A stretch of 64,000 nt of DNA from CALVUJ01 sp045119835. GTDB taxonomy: Bacteria > Bacillota_I > Bacilli_A > RFN20 > DUOF01. Positions 14,372-22,987 of the stretch are shown one piece after another. Made by a program: the position numbers and the translations under genes. Each line of letters starts with the position of its first letter. The stretch's first letter is position 1. The DNA is taken from assembly GCA_045119835.1 (NCBI GenBank), contig JBGVED010000039.1, positions 1 through 64,000 on the forward strand, read 5' to 3'. Under the pieces are notes generated by a model that searched no databases, was not told the DNA's origin, and was given only the letters and a program-made list of their open reading frames with translations.

Positions 14372-16807
14372 ATGAGAAAAAAAGGTGGAGACATATCTAA
14401 TTTTATTGCTATAAAGTCTATTAAGGATGGTTTTGTTACGTATGCAAATAATAGATTAGCTAAAGTAATAAAAATAAATAGTTTGAATTTAGCTTTGTTA
14501 GATAAAGAAGAGCAAAAAGTTAAGATAAATCAATTTGCTTCTATTTTGGCTGCTATTCAATGGGATTGTACTATCGTTAAATTAGAACGTCCTATGGATT
14601 TAACGTCTCAAATAGAGAGACAAAAGGAATTATTAAAAATTCAACATCGTAAATATAGAGATGGGAATATGAATGAAGATGGATATAACAATAGATTGAA
14701 GCAAGTTAATTTTGAAAAAAGAAGATTAGAGTATTTTAATGATGAAGCTAATATTTTGTCTAATGAATTTTATTTTATAATTTATGGTAATGATCCAGAG
14801 GAATTTAAATATTTATATGAAGATATATTTTCTAGATTTTCTCAAATTAAAGTTAATCCAGAACTTTGTAGTGATGATGAGATAAAATATTTGTATTATC
14901 ATATGTATAATCCTATTGGACAAAAAAGTTTAGATGATTTTGTGGGTAATGATAATTATATAAATGATATATTACCAGATTTTATAGAGTTTACACGAGG
15001 ATATGTTAAAACTGATACTATGTATGCGACTACTTTTTCTGTGTTAGATTTTCCTATGAATGTAAATGCTAGTTGGCTTGCTCCGCTTACAAATATAGAT
15101 AATACAAGTTGTGTTATTAATATAGAAAATGTACCTGCGACAGAAGCTAGAAATTTGATGGATAAAGCAATTACGGAAGTTAGAACTCAAATGCTTAATA
15201 AAAATAAATCTTCACAAGATATTGCTAAGCAGGCTCAATTAGAGTCTTTCTTGTACATCCTAGAAGAAATCGAACGTGGTAGTGAGGTTCTAAAAAGAGT
15301 TAATGTTATGATTATGGCTTATAGCGATAATGAAAAAGATTTAAAGACTATAAATCATACTGTTTCTTCAATTATTAAGCAATGTTCAATGAAACCAGAT
15401 AAATTGTCATTTAGGCAATTAGATGGTTATATAAGTATGCTTCCTACTCCAAGAGATGATATTATGTTTGATCATGGTAGAGATATTCCTTGTACTAGTT
15501 TAGGAGCAGGTTTCCCTTTTGTTTTCCAAGCATTAGAGGATGAAAAAGGATTTCTATTAGGGAATAATAAAACTAATTTAATTTTCTTTGATCCAACTGT
15601 TAGAACTCCAGCTAGGACTAATTCTAATATTATGATTATTGGTAAGTCAGGTTCTGGAAAATCACACTTTACTAAGAAGATGATTTTAAGACTTTTACTT
15701 CAAGATATTAAGACGTATATAATTGATCCAGAGGGTGAGTATAAAACTATCTGTAGACAATTAGGTGGACAAATGATTGATGTTGGTGCTGCTGTTGATT
15801 CGCGTATTAACCCATTCCATATATTTGGCCAAATGCAAGATGATGAGGAAATTGATGATGTAAATATTAATAGTTTGAGAAGGGCAGCATTTTCTTCGCA
15901 TGTTCAATTTTTGGAACAGTTTTTCCAAAGCTTAATTCCGGATTTAACTAATAAGGAATCTTCTAGATTGTCAGGGCTTATAATTGAGGCTTATGGTCAA
16001 AAGAAGATTGGTGAGCATACTGATTTTTCTTCTTTAAGTTCGGAAGATTTTCCTATTATGGATGATTTGATGGCTTTAGTAAAATGGAGAGTTAATGAAT
16101 TATCTGCAATTATTACTAGAGATTCAAATCGTGCGGCGGATTTAGGTGATGAATTAAATGATTTGCGAAATATTGAGGTTTATTTAAAGAGAATGTCTAG
16201 TGGAGGATCTTTATCTGCTTTGTGGAATGGGCCTACTACTATTAATACTAAAACATCAGATTTTATCTTGTTTGATTTTAAGAAGATGAATGATTCTAAA
16301 AATGACAAAGTAATGAATGCTCAAATGATGCTTGTTCTTAGATTTTTAGAGAATGAAGTAAGTAAAAATAGAGAGAGAAATTTACTTAGAGGTGAAGATA
16401 AGTATATTGCAATAGCTGTAGATGAGGCCCATGTATTTATTGATGAGAAGAGTCCTGCAGCACTTCAATTTATGTTTAATATGGTTAAGCGTATAAGAAA
16501 ATATAATGGTATTTTTGTGGTTATTACACAAAACGTTAACGACTTTGTTGGTAGCGCAAATATCAAAAAATATACAACTGCTATTATAAATGGATGTCAA
16601 TATTCGTTTATATTTGGTTTAAACCCTGCTGATTTGCAGTCTCTTATGGATTTGTACGCTTCAGTTGGTGGTTTCTCGGATGAAGAGAGAATATTTATTG
16701 GTAATGCAGGAATAGGACAATGTTTGTTTATTGTTTCTCCTGGTCAAAGACTTATAATGGAAAAGATTATTATTAGTAAAGAGGAAGAAAGTGTATTTAA
16801 ACAATAA
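14372..16807 (+). CDS. VirB4-family T4SS ATPase, copy 1
   Basis: The conserved ATPase that powers type IV secretion, at the cytoplasmic membrane. The 811-residue product has the family N-terminal domain (about 1-380) and a RecA-like motor. Walker A G-K-S-G-S-G-K-S is at 424-431 and Walker B V-D-E-A-H at 683-687; the downstream V-I-T-Q-N-V-N-D segment is typical of VirB4. All catalytic elements look intact. It is a clear paralogue of the ATPase at 19231, with long identical blocks such as F-I-F-G-L-N-P and L-Y-A-S-V-G-G-F-S-D-E-E-R. AAGGAAGGAG precedes the ATG. Confidence 0.93.
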   Translation: MRKKGGDISNFIAIKSIKDGFVTYANNRLAKVIKINSLNLALLDKEEQKVKINQFASILAAIQWDCTIVKLERPMDLTSQIERQKELLKIQHRKYRDGNMNEDGYNNRLKQVNFEKRRLEYFNDEANILSNEFYFIIYGNDPEEFKYLYEDIFSRFSQIKVNPELCSDDEIKYLYYHMYNPIGQKSLDDFVGNDNYINDILPDFIEFTRGYVKTDTMYATTFSVLDFPMNVNASWLAPLTNIDNTSCVINIENVPATEARNLMDKAITEVRTQMLNKNKSSQDIAKQAQLESFLYILEEIERGSEVLKRVNVMIMAYSDNEKDLKTINHTVSSIIKQCSMKPDKLSFRQLDGYISMLPTPRDDIMFDHGRDIPCTSLGAGFPFVFQALEDEKGFLLGNNKTNLIFFDPTVRTPARTNSNIMIIGKSGSGKSHFTKKMILRLLLQDIKTYIIDPEGEYKTICRQLGGQMIDVGAAVDSRINPFHIFGQMQDDEEIDDVNINSLRRAAFSSHVQFLEQFFQSLIPDLTNKESSRLSGLIIEAYGQKKIGEHTDFSSLSSEDFPIMDDLMALVKWRVNELSAIITRDSNRAADLGDELNDLRNIEVYLKRMSSGGSLSALWNGPTTINTKTSDFILFDFKKMNDSKNDKVMNAQMMLVLRFLENEVSKNRERNLLRGEDKYIAIAVDEAHVFIDEKSPAALQFMFNMVKRIRKYNGIFVVITQNVNDFVGSANIKKYTTAIINGCQYSFIFGLNPADLQSLMDLYASVGGFSDEERIFIGNAGIGQCLFIVSPGQRLIMEKIIISKEEESVFKQ

Positions 16808-16824
16808 TTAAATAGATGTATATT

Positions 16825-16851
16825 AAGGCCTTGCGTTTTGCAGGGCTTTTT
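16825..16851 (+). terminator. Terminator after the first virB4
   Basis: AAGGCCTTGC (16825-16834) pairs with GCAGGGCTTT (16840-16849, two G-U), loop GTTTT, then T. It splits the locus into two transcription units. Confidence 0.7.
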
Positions 16852-16896
16852 ATATTTGAAATGTTAACAACAAGTAGTTTTTTAAAGGCCAAATAA

Positions 16897-16926
16897 TTGA
16901 AAATGCAAGAAAAAGTAATGTATAAT
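16897..16926 (+). promoter_or_regulatory. Internal promoter for the second half of the T4SS-like locus
   Basis: TTGAAA (16897-16902), 18-base spacer, TATAAT (16921-16926), about 30 bases upstream of the second VirB6-like gene. Confidence 0.65.
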
Positions 16927-16955
16927 GAGAATGTGCAGTAGAAAGGTGTGATTAT

Positions 16956-18932
16956 ATGTCCTTTATTAATTTGTTAGGATTAAATGATGCAGGATATGGT
17001 AATATTGCTAAGGGCATATTGTATGTTATATATGAATTGTTGTGGAAATTGATTTATGGAATGGGAAAACTTATTGATTCTATAACAGGTCTTTTTTATA
17101 AAATAGCAGGACTTGATTATTTAGGATCTGGTGGAGAAACCTTGATTGAGGAGCAGGATTTGTTAACTCAAATGTTCAATCAGAATATTGTTTCTAATAT
17201 TTCTATTTTCATGATATTAGCGTCAGTGTTATTAATGTCTGTTTTTGGTGGTGTTGCTGTATTAAAAAAGTTATATTTTACGAAGGAGAATCCTAAATCT
17301 ACTGTAGATATAATTAAAAATATGGGGTTAGCCTCTATATTGCTTATTGTATTAACCCCTTTATCTTTATTTGCTATTTCTTTTATTAGTACTATAACTA
17401 CTTCTATTGCTGGATTGTTTGGTAGTGATATGAATATTTCTATTGCAGATGTTATATTTAATGCTAGTTTTAGTACAAGTCCAGTTGAGGCTTATAACTC
17501 GATTTATAGTGTATCTAATCCAGAATGGACAAATATTACAAGTTGGGTTGAAATGAGTAATAGTGATTTTCTTTTTGAATTGGTATATGGAAATATTGTT
17601 CAGATAGATTTTTATTGGTATTTGTGTTTATTGGGTGGAGGACTTGTTTTATATAATGTGGTTGTTTTAGCAATCAAATTAGTTAAGCGTATATTTAATG
17701 TTATAATTTTGTATTTATTAGCTCCTATTTATGTGGCTAAGATGGTTGATGATGGCGGAGTTAAATTTAAAGAATGGAAAAATAAAGCTTTGGCAGAACT
17801 TGTTTCTATTGTTGGAGCTGTGGTTGGATTTATGATTTTGCTTTCTTTAGTAAGTATGATAAATAGTTTGGAACTTATTAAGATTGCTGCTCCTGAAGCT
17901 CCAGGTGGATTGCCAGGTGTGATTGAACCAACTATAAGCGATAATGGTTCAGTTGCAGCTTTAGTTAATAGTTTAGCTAAGATAGTATTGCTTGTCTCTG
18001 GTACAGCTGTTGCTAAAGATTCTGGGGATTTGTTAGGAAACTTATTTAGAAGTCCAACTGATGAAAGTGCTTCAGTGTTGGAGGGTATTTATGATAGGTT
18101 GGTAAATAAAGAAACAAAGGCGGTTACTGCAAATATTACTACTCCAAAAACTAGAGTTATAACCAAAAATACTACAACAACACGAAGAATTGTTGATTTT
18201 AGTGAAGATGTTCCTCTTACTAATTCTAACAAGAATAAACAAAATGTTAACATGGTTAGTAATCAGAAAAATAATTTTAATACAGTAGTTAATAATTATG
18301 ATAATAAGATAACTAATCTTCAAAATAGAGCGAATGTTTCTTTTGATACTTTAAAAACAAATGATGGAGTTAAATCCGGCAAACATAAAGTTAATAAAGA
18401 TTCTGGTGGTTTAAATGCACCAACGGATGTATTAAATCAAGCGTTCTCTAGTTATAAATCTGAGGCAGATAGTCTACGTAATGAATGGTCTTTTGTTAAA
18501 AATGGTAATAGCACAGAATCAAAACAAGTTGTCAAGGAGTTTGAGGAAGCTAGCAGTGGTTTAGATGCTTCTATTGCCCTAGGCGAACAAAATAAGATAA
18601 AAGAATCTATGAATAAGTATGTTGATGCATATAAGCATGAAGAAAAAGTTGCTAAAGAGGGATATAAAGATTTTGCTGGTAAATCGGCTAAATTAAGTGG
18701 TGATTTAACAATGAAGCAGCAAGAAGAACTTAGAAAGATATCTTCTTCTTATAGGAAGGCTCAAATGGATTATAGTAAGACTGCTAGAAAATTGAGTGAA
18801 GTCAGTGCAGGTAATATGAGTGCATCAGAGGCTCTTAGAATTAAAGAAAGAGCTGACAAACAAAGAGAGAAATTAATGGAAGCTAGTTCAAAAGCAAATG
18901 ATTTCTATAATAATCAAAAGAAAGGGGTATAG
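16956..18932 (+). CDS. VirB6/TrbL-like polytopic protein, second copy
   Basis: A 658-residue protein. Hydrophobic segments near 10-45, 75-105, 118-150, 215-265, 275-300 and 335-350 form a VirB6-like membrane domain. The hydrophilic C-terminal region (about 370-658) is rich in Asn, Thr, Lys and Ser, with helical stretches toward the end. Several features parallel the 1648-residue protein: L-I-L-or-I-V-A-P after a TM, D-D-G-x-K-F-K-x-W-K-x-K, and a late A-K-D/I-K-D motif. The two are therefore probably paralogues. It starts the second unit from its own promoter and is followed closely by the PrgI-like gene and the second virB4. Confidence 0.75.
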   Translation: MSFINLLGLNDAGYGNIAKGILYVIYELLWKLIYGMGKLIDSITGLFYKIAGLDYLGSGGETLIEEQDLLTQMFNQNIVSNISIFMILASVLLMSVFGGVAVLKKLYFTKENPKSTVDIIKNMGLASILLIVLTPLSLFAISFISTITTSIAGLFGSDMNISIADVIFNASFSTSPVEAYNSIYSVSNPEWTNITSWVEMSNSDFLFELVYGNIVQIDFYWYLCLLGGGLVLYNVVVLAIKLVKRIFNVIILYLLAPIYVAKMVDDGGVKFKEWKNKALAELVSIVGAVVGFMILLSLVSMINSLELIKIAAPEAPGGLPGVIEPTISDNGSVAALVNSLAKIVLLVSGTAVAKDSGDLLGNLFRSPTDESASVLEGIYDRLVNKETKAVTANITTPKTRVITKNTTTTRRIVDFSEDVPLTNSNKNKQNVNMVSNQKNNFNTVVNNYDNKITNLQNRANVSFDTLKTNDGVKSGKHKVNKDSGGLNAPTDVLNQAFSSYKSEADSLRNEWSFVKNGNSTESKQVVKEFEEASSGLDASIALGEQNKIKESMNKYVDAYKHEEKVAKEGYKDFAGKSAKLSGDLTMKQQEELRKISSSYRKAQMDYSKTARKLSEVSAGNMSASEALRIKERADKQREKLMEASSKANDFYNNQKKGV

Positions 18933-18935
18933 TTT

Positions 18936-19241
18936 ATGGGTTATTTGATTCCGAAGTCTGCAAGAAATGTAAAGATGCAATTATTTAAAGGGCTAGGCAT
19001 TGTTGAGGCTGTAATGGTTATTGTTGCAGTTCTTATTGGTGTTTTAATTTTTAAAACATCTTGGCCAATCGTTGCTAAAATTGTAGTTGGTATATTTTTG
19101 TTTTTTGTTACATTGTTTATGGTGTCTCCGTCTTTTATAGTAAATAAAAAAGGATACCAAAGTTTTGATGTTTTGTTTTCATATATGTCACAAGAAAAAT
19201 ATTATAAAAAAAGAAGTGTAGTGAAGAAAAATGGAAAATAA
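18936..19241 (+). CDS. PrgI/VirB3-like small membrane protein
   Basis: A 101-residue protein with two adjacent membrane segments (about 20-42 and 48-68) and basic ends, the layout of PrgI/TcpE/VirB3-type components that sit next to VirB4 in Gram-positive T4SS operons. It begins 3 bases after the upstream stop codon and overlaps the downstream virB4 by 11 bases, implying tight translational coupling with the ATPase. VirB3-VirB4 pairing is a known feature of these systems. The assignment is from topology and position. Confidence 0.7.
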   Translation: MGYLIPKSARNVKMQLFKGLGIVEAVMVIVAVLIGVLIFKTSWPIVAKIVVGIFLFFVTLFMVSPSFIVNKKGYQSFDVLFSYMSQEKYYKKRSVVKKNGK

Positions 19242-21717
19242 TGTTAATCAAAGTTCAACAACCAAAGCAAAGGTTGATAATAGAAAAGGTGGAAATGTTT
19301 TAGATTTTCTTCCTATAAAATCTATTGAAAATGGTGTAGTGACATATGTAACAAACAAAATAAGTAAAGTTATGAAAATAGGATGTTTGAATTTAGCCTA
19401 TCTTTCACTTGAGGATCAACGTTCTAAAATAAGACAAGTAACTAACGCTTTGAATCTTATAAAGAATGATTGTAGTATTATAAAATTAGAAAGACCTTTA
19501 GATTTAACGGATGCCATATTAAAGCAAGAAAGATTATATTCTTTGCAAGACGATAAATTTGCAAAACATGATATGAATGAAGAAGGATACAGAAATAGAA
19601 AGCAGCAAGTTGACTATGAATGGCAAACTATGAAAGCTTATCAAGATGAATATCCTGTAATGATTAAAGAATTTTATATGGTAATATATGGTAATAATTT
19701 AGAGGATTTGAATTTCGTCTATGATAATGTTTTTGAAAAATTAGAAATAAATAAATTGGAACCAAAAAAATGTGGAGATAGCGAGATAAAAGCGTTTTTC
19801 TATTATATGTTTAATCCATATGGTGAAAAAAATGAGAAAGATTTTATTGATAATAACAATTATAAAGAAGATATTATGCCTCAAAATATAGAGTTTTTTG
19901 GTACTAAATTTAAAACGGATACAATGCATGCTAGTGTCTTTTCTACTTATGAATATCCAAGTGATGTTCCAGGGGCTTGGCTTGCTCCAGTGGTTGCAAA
20001 TCCAGATACTACAGTTGTTGTAAATATTAGAAATGTTGAAGTGTCAACTGCTAAAATGTTAATGGATAAAGCCATAAGAGAAATTAGGACTCAAATGCTA
20101 GAGCATGGTAAGGTTTCTGAATCTATGAGCAAACAAACTCAACTTGAATCTTTCTATGAAGTGTTATCAGATATTGAAAGAGGAAATGAGACTTTAAAGC
20201 TGATTAATATTTATACTATGAATTATGGTAGAACTGATAAGGAACTTAGAAATAATAATCGTAAAGTTGTGTCTTCTTTAAAACAACAAAGATTTAAAAT
20301 TGATAAGTTGCCTTTAAGACAAACGCAAGGTCTTATAGCTATGCTTCCTACTCCAAGAGATGATATTATTTTAGCAAATGGTCGTGATATTCCTTGTAGT
20401 ACTTTAGGTGCTGGTTTTCCATTTATATTCCAAGGTTTAAAGGATAAGGATGGATTTTGGTTAGGGTATAATGGAGCGGGACTTATTTTCTTTGATCCAA
20501 AAGTGAGATCTACTAGTAGAACAAACTCTAATATAATGGTAATTGGTAAATCTGGATCAGGTAAATCACACTTTACTAAAAAGATGCTATTAAAACTTAT
20601 TATGGAAGATGTTAAAACTTACATTGTTGACCCTGAGGGTGAATATGACTTAATGACTAAAAAATTAGGTGGACAAATAATTGATGTAGGTTCAGGTAAT
20701 AATTCGCGTATTAATCCGTTTCATATATTTGGTGCAATGCAAGAAAGTGATGATGAAGCATTAACGGACGAGCAAGTAAAAGAGGGATTTAGGTCAATTT
20801 TCTCTAATCATATTCAATTCTTAGAGCAATTTTTTCAAAACTTGATCCCGGATTTAACTAATAAGGAACTTGCAAGACTTTCTAAAATTTTAGCAGAAGC
20901 ATATGAGAGAAAAGGTATTAAGAAAACTGATAACTTTGAACTTTTGAAAGCAGAAGATTTCCCTATTATGGATGATGCTATGAAAATTGTTAAAGAAAGG
21001 ATTAGGGAAGTTACAGAAATAATAGTTAAGGATTCTCATCGATCTATTGACTTAGGTGATGAATTGAATGATTTAAGGAACTGTGAAGTTTATTTAGATA
21101 GATTATGTGGAGAAGGTTCTCTTGCGACGTTATGGAATGGTCCAACAACTATTGATACTAGTACTAGTGACTTGATTTTGTTTGACTTTAGAAAAATGAC
21201 TTCATCTAAAAATGATATGGTAATGAACTCTCAAATGATGTTGATACTTAGGTTCTTAGAAAATGAAGTTAGTAAAAATAGGGAAAGAAATATTGCAAAA
21301 CATGAAAATCATCATGTTGCAATTGTTGTAGATGAGGCCCACGTGTTTATTGATGAGAGAAGTCCAGCAGCACTATACTTCATGCACCAAATGATTAAAC
21401 GTATAAGAAAATATAATGGTATATTTATTGTTATTACACAAAACGTTAATGACTTTGTTGGAAGTGCAAGTATTAAGAAATATACAACTTCAATTATAAA
21501 TGGTTGTCAGTATTCGTTTATATTTGGTTTGAACCCTAACGATTTGCAGGCGTTGATGGATTTGTATGCTTCAGTAGGTGGTTTCTCTGATGAGGAGAGA
21601 GAATTTATTGCTAATGCTGGTATTGGTCAATGTTTGTTTGTAGTAGCTCCTGGTCAAAGACTTACTATGGATAAAATTGTTGTTAGTAAAAACGAAGAAA
21701 AGGTATTTAAAAATTGA
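19231..21717 (+). CDS. VirB4-family T4SS ATPase, copy 2
   Basis: An 828-residue paralogue of the ATPase at 14372. It has a short extra Ser/Thr/Lys-rich N-terminus, the VirB4 N-terminal domain, Walker A G-K-S-G-S-G-K-S at 439-446 and Walker B V-D-E-A-H at 700-704. Both motors keep their catalytic residues, so neither looks like a decaying duplicate; two VirB4 proteins may form a mixed assembly or serve two VirB6 channels. The gene ends with TGA, showing the standard code, and a strong terminator follows. Confidence 0.93.
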   Translation: MENNVNQSSTTKAKVDNRKGGNVLDFLPIKSIENGVVTYVTNKISKVMKIGCLNLAYLSLEDQRSKIRQVTNALNLIKNDCSIIKLERPLDLTDAILKQERLYSLQDDKFAKHDMNEEGYRNRKQQVDYEWQTMKAYQDEYPVMIKEFYMVIYGNNLEDLNFVYDNVFEKLEINKLEPKKCGDSEIKAFFYYMFNPYGEKNEKDFIDNNNYKEDIMPQNIEFFGTKFKTDTMHASVFSTYEYPSDVPGAWLAPVVANPDTTVVVNIRNVEVSTAKMLMDKAIREIRTQMLEHGKVSESMSKQTQLESFYEVLSDIERGNETLKLINIYTMNYGRTDKELRNNNRKVVSSLKQQRFKIDKLPLRQTQGLIAMLPTPRDDIILANGRDIPCSTLGAGFPFIFQGLKDKDGFWLGYNGAGLIFFDPKVRSTSRTNSNIMVIGKSGSGKSHFTKKMLLKLIMEDVKTYIVDPEGEYDLMTKKLGGQIIDVGSGNNSRINPFHIFGAMQESDDEALTDEQVKEGFRSIFSNHIQFLEQFFQNLIPDLTNKELARLSKILAEAYERKGIKKTDNFELLKAEDFPIMDDAMKIVKERIREVTEIIVKDSHRSIDLGDELNDLRNCEVYLDRLCGEGSLATLWNGPTTIDTSTSDLILFDFRKMTSSKNDMVMNSQMMLILRFLENEVSKNRERNIAKHENHHVAIVVDEAHVFIDERSPAALYFMHQMIKRIRKYNGIFIVITQNVNDFVGSASIKKYTTSIINGCQYSFIFGLNPNDLQALMDLYASVGGFSDEEREFIANAGIGQCLFVVAPGQRLTMDKIVVSKNEEKVFKN

Positions 21718-21735
21718 TTTAATAAATTTGTTAAT

Positions 21736-21778
21736 AAAAAAGCATATAGTTTTAATTTGATAAAGCTATATGCTTTTT
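21736..21778 (+). terminator. Strong terminator at the end of the T4SS-like locus
   Basis: Perfect stem AAAAAGCATATAG / CTATATGCTTTTT, loop about 16 bases. It can also act on the converging minus-strand gene. Confidence 0.85.
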
Positions 21779-21800
21779 GTTTATTCGGGTTTTAAATTTT

Positions 21801-22856
21801 TTATAAAACTTTTCCACAATCAGGACAATATATGTCTGTTTCAGATACTATACAACCACAGTGTTTGCATAGGACAACATTATTTTTGTCAAATAATTTA
21901 GTTCCACAATCAGGGCAGAAGTTTGCTTTAAATGCTACTATGTTATGACAATTAGGACATTCTTTAGCAATTTCTTTGTTTTCTGCTCCACATTGAGGAC
22001 AAAATTTAAAGTTTTTAGAAATTGTTGCTCCACATTTTACGCACGTAATAGTGAAATCATGTGTAAAATTAAACATTTTTTTCATTTCGGCAGTATGTAT
22101 TGTTCCTGCATTAATAGGATGGTTTATTGGTAAATTAGTTTTTTGGTTTATTGGGTAGTTAGATGTATTTTCAGCAATTTTTATATTAACTAATTTTTCG
22201 ATTTCCTCAGGGATTGTTATGTTTTCAATATTAAGGGTTTTTAGAAATAGTCCGTGATTAGCAAAGCGCTCTCTTACTAGTTTGAAGTCTTCCATTTCAA
22301 ATTTATCATAATTTGCTACGAAATCTAGTGCAGATATTCTTTTTTCTAATATGGTGTCAGTTATTCCTGTTATTAAAAGAGTTTTAATATATAAAGAAAT
22401 ATCTTCATCATTGAAACTAGTTATTTTTCCAAATAATTGTTTCATGAAAAGATTTGCATCTGCGACTTGGAAGGCGCAATTTCCAAAACATTTTATTGCA
22501 ATGCTTCCGAAATCATTATCTCTTATTATTAGAGAATTAACCATGCCCCATTTTAAATTATCAAAAAGGGTAAGAGCAACAAAGTATATTTCGCAAGTAA
22601 AAGCGGCGTTAAATCTTTTGTCCCAGTGTTTTTTGGCTGCTAATCTTGGTAGTGTTTCAATAGAAAGAGTGTGAACTCCTTCACTTAGAACATCTAATGG
22701 TTCTCCGTCAATTACAAAAACAGCTACCTGATTTGTGTTTACTAATATTTTTGTTCCCATTTTAATGGAATTGTTTAACAAAGGATATCTTAATACAAAA
22801 ACATTGTCATCTGTATTAGGACATTCGATTGTTTTTAAAGTTGATGTCATACTCAT
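21801..22856 (-). CDS. SPFH-domain protein with C-terminal zinc ribbons (YdjI-like)
   Basis: A 351-residue protein. Residues about 20-230 have the character of an SPFH/band-7-like domain of the virion-core/YdjI type (A-V-F-V-I-D-G-E near the start, L-N-I-E-N-I-T-I-P-E near the end). Six C-x-x-C pairs at about 274-350 would form three zinc ribbons. Bacillus YdjI is linked to membrane stress with YdjH/LiaH-type proteins; none are adjacent here. It is monocistronic and converges on the T4SS-like locus. A scaffold role at the membrane is plausible, but there is no obvious membrane segment. Confidence 0.75.
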   Translation of the reverse strand: MSMTSTLKTIECPNTDDNVFVLRYPLLNNSIKMGTKILVNTNQVAVFVIDGEPLDVLSEGVHTLSIETLPRLAAKKHWDKRFNAAFTCEIYFVALTLFDNLKWGMVNSLIIRDNDFGSIAIKCFGNCAFQVADANLFMKQLFGKITSFNDEDISLYIKTLLITGITDTILEKRISALDFVANYDKFEMEDFKLVRERFANHGLFLKTLNIENITIPEEIEKLVNIKIAENTSNYPINQKTNLPINHPINAGTIHTAEMKKMFNFTHDFTITCVKCGATISKNFKFCPQCGAENKEIAKECPNCHNIVAFKANFCPDCGTKLFDKNNVVLCKHCGCIVSETDIYCPDCGKVL

Positions 22857-22937
22857 AAAAATCCCTCACTTTCTATTAGTATAACATATATAGTGGAGAA
22901 ACTAATAAAAAATATTAATTTGTTAATTTTAATATTG

Positions 22938-22965
22938 TTGAAAATATGGTTTAATATATTATAAA
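22938..22965 (+). promoter_or_regulatory. Promoter of the surface-protein/ABC pair
   Basis: TTGAAA (22938-22943), 16-base spacer, TATAAA (22960-22965), just upstream of AGAAGGGG and the TTG start. Confidence 0.45.
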
Positions 22966-22987
22966 GAATAGAGAAGGGGTAATAATC

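Noticed and set aside
8843..21717. Complete conjugative element (ICE)
   Set aside because: No relaxase, coupling ATPase, integrase or flanking att-like repeats are visible, so only a T4SS-like machine can be claimed within this window.
22351..22674. 107-codon plus-strand frame opposite the SPFH gene
   Set aside because: Antisense shadow of a protein with clear zinc-ribbon motifs, no ribosome binding site.
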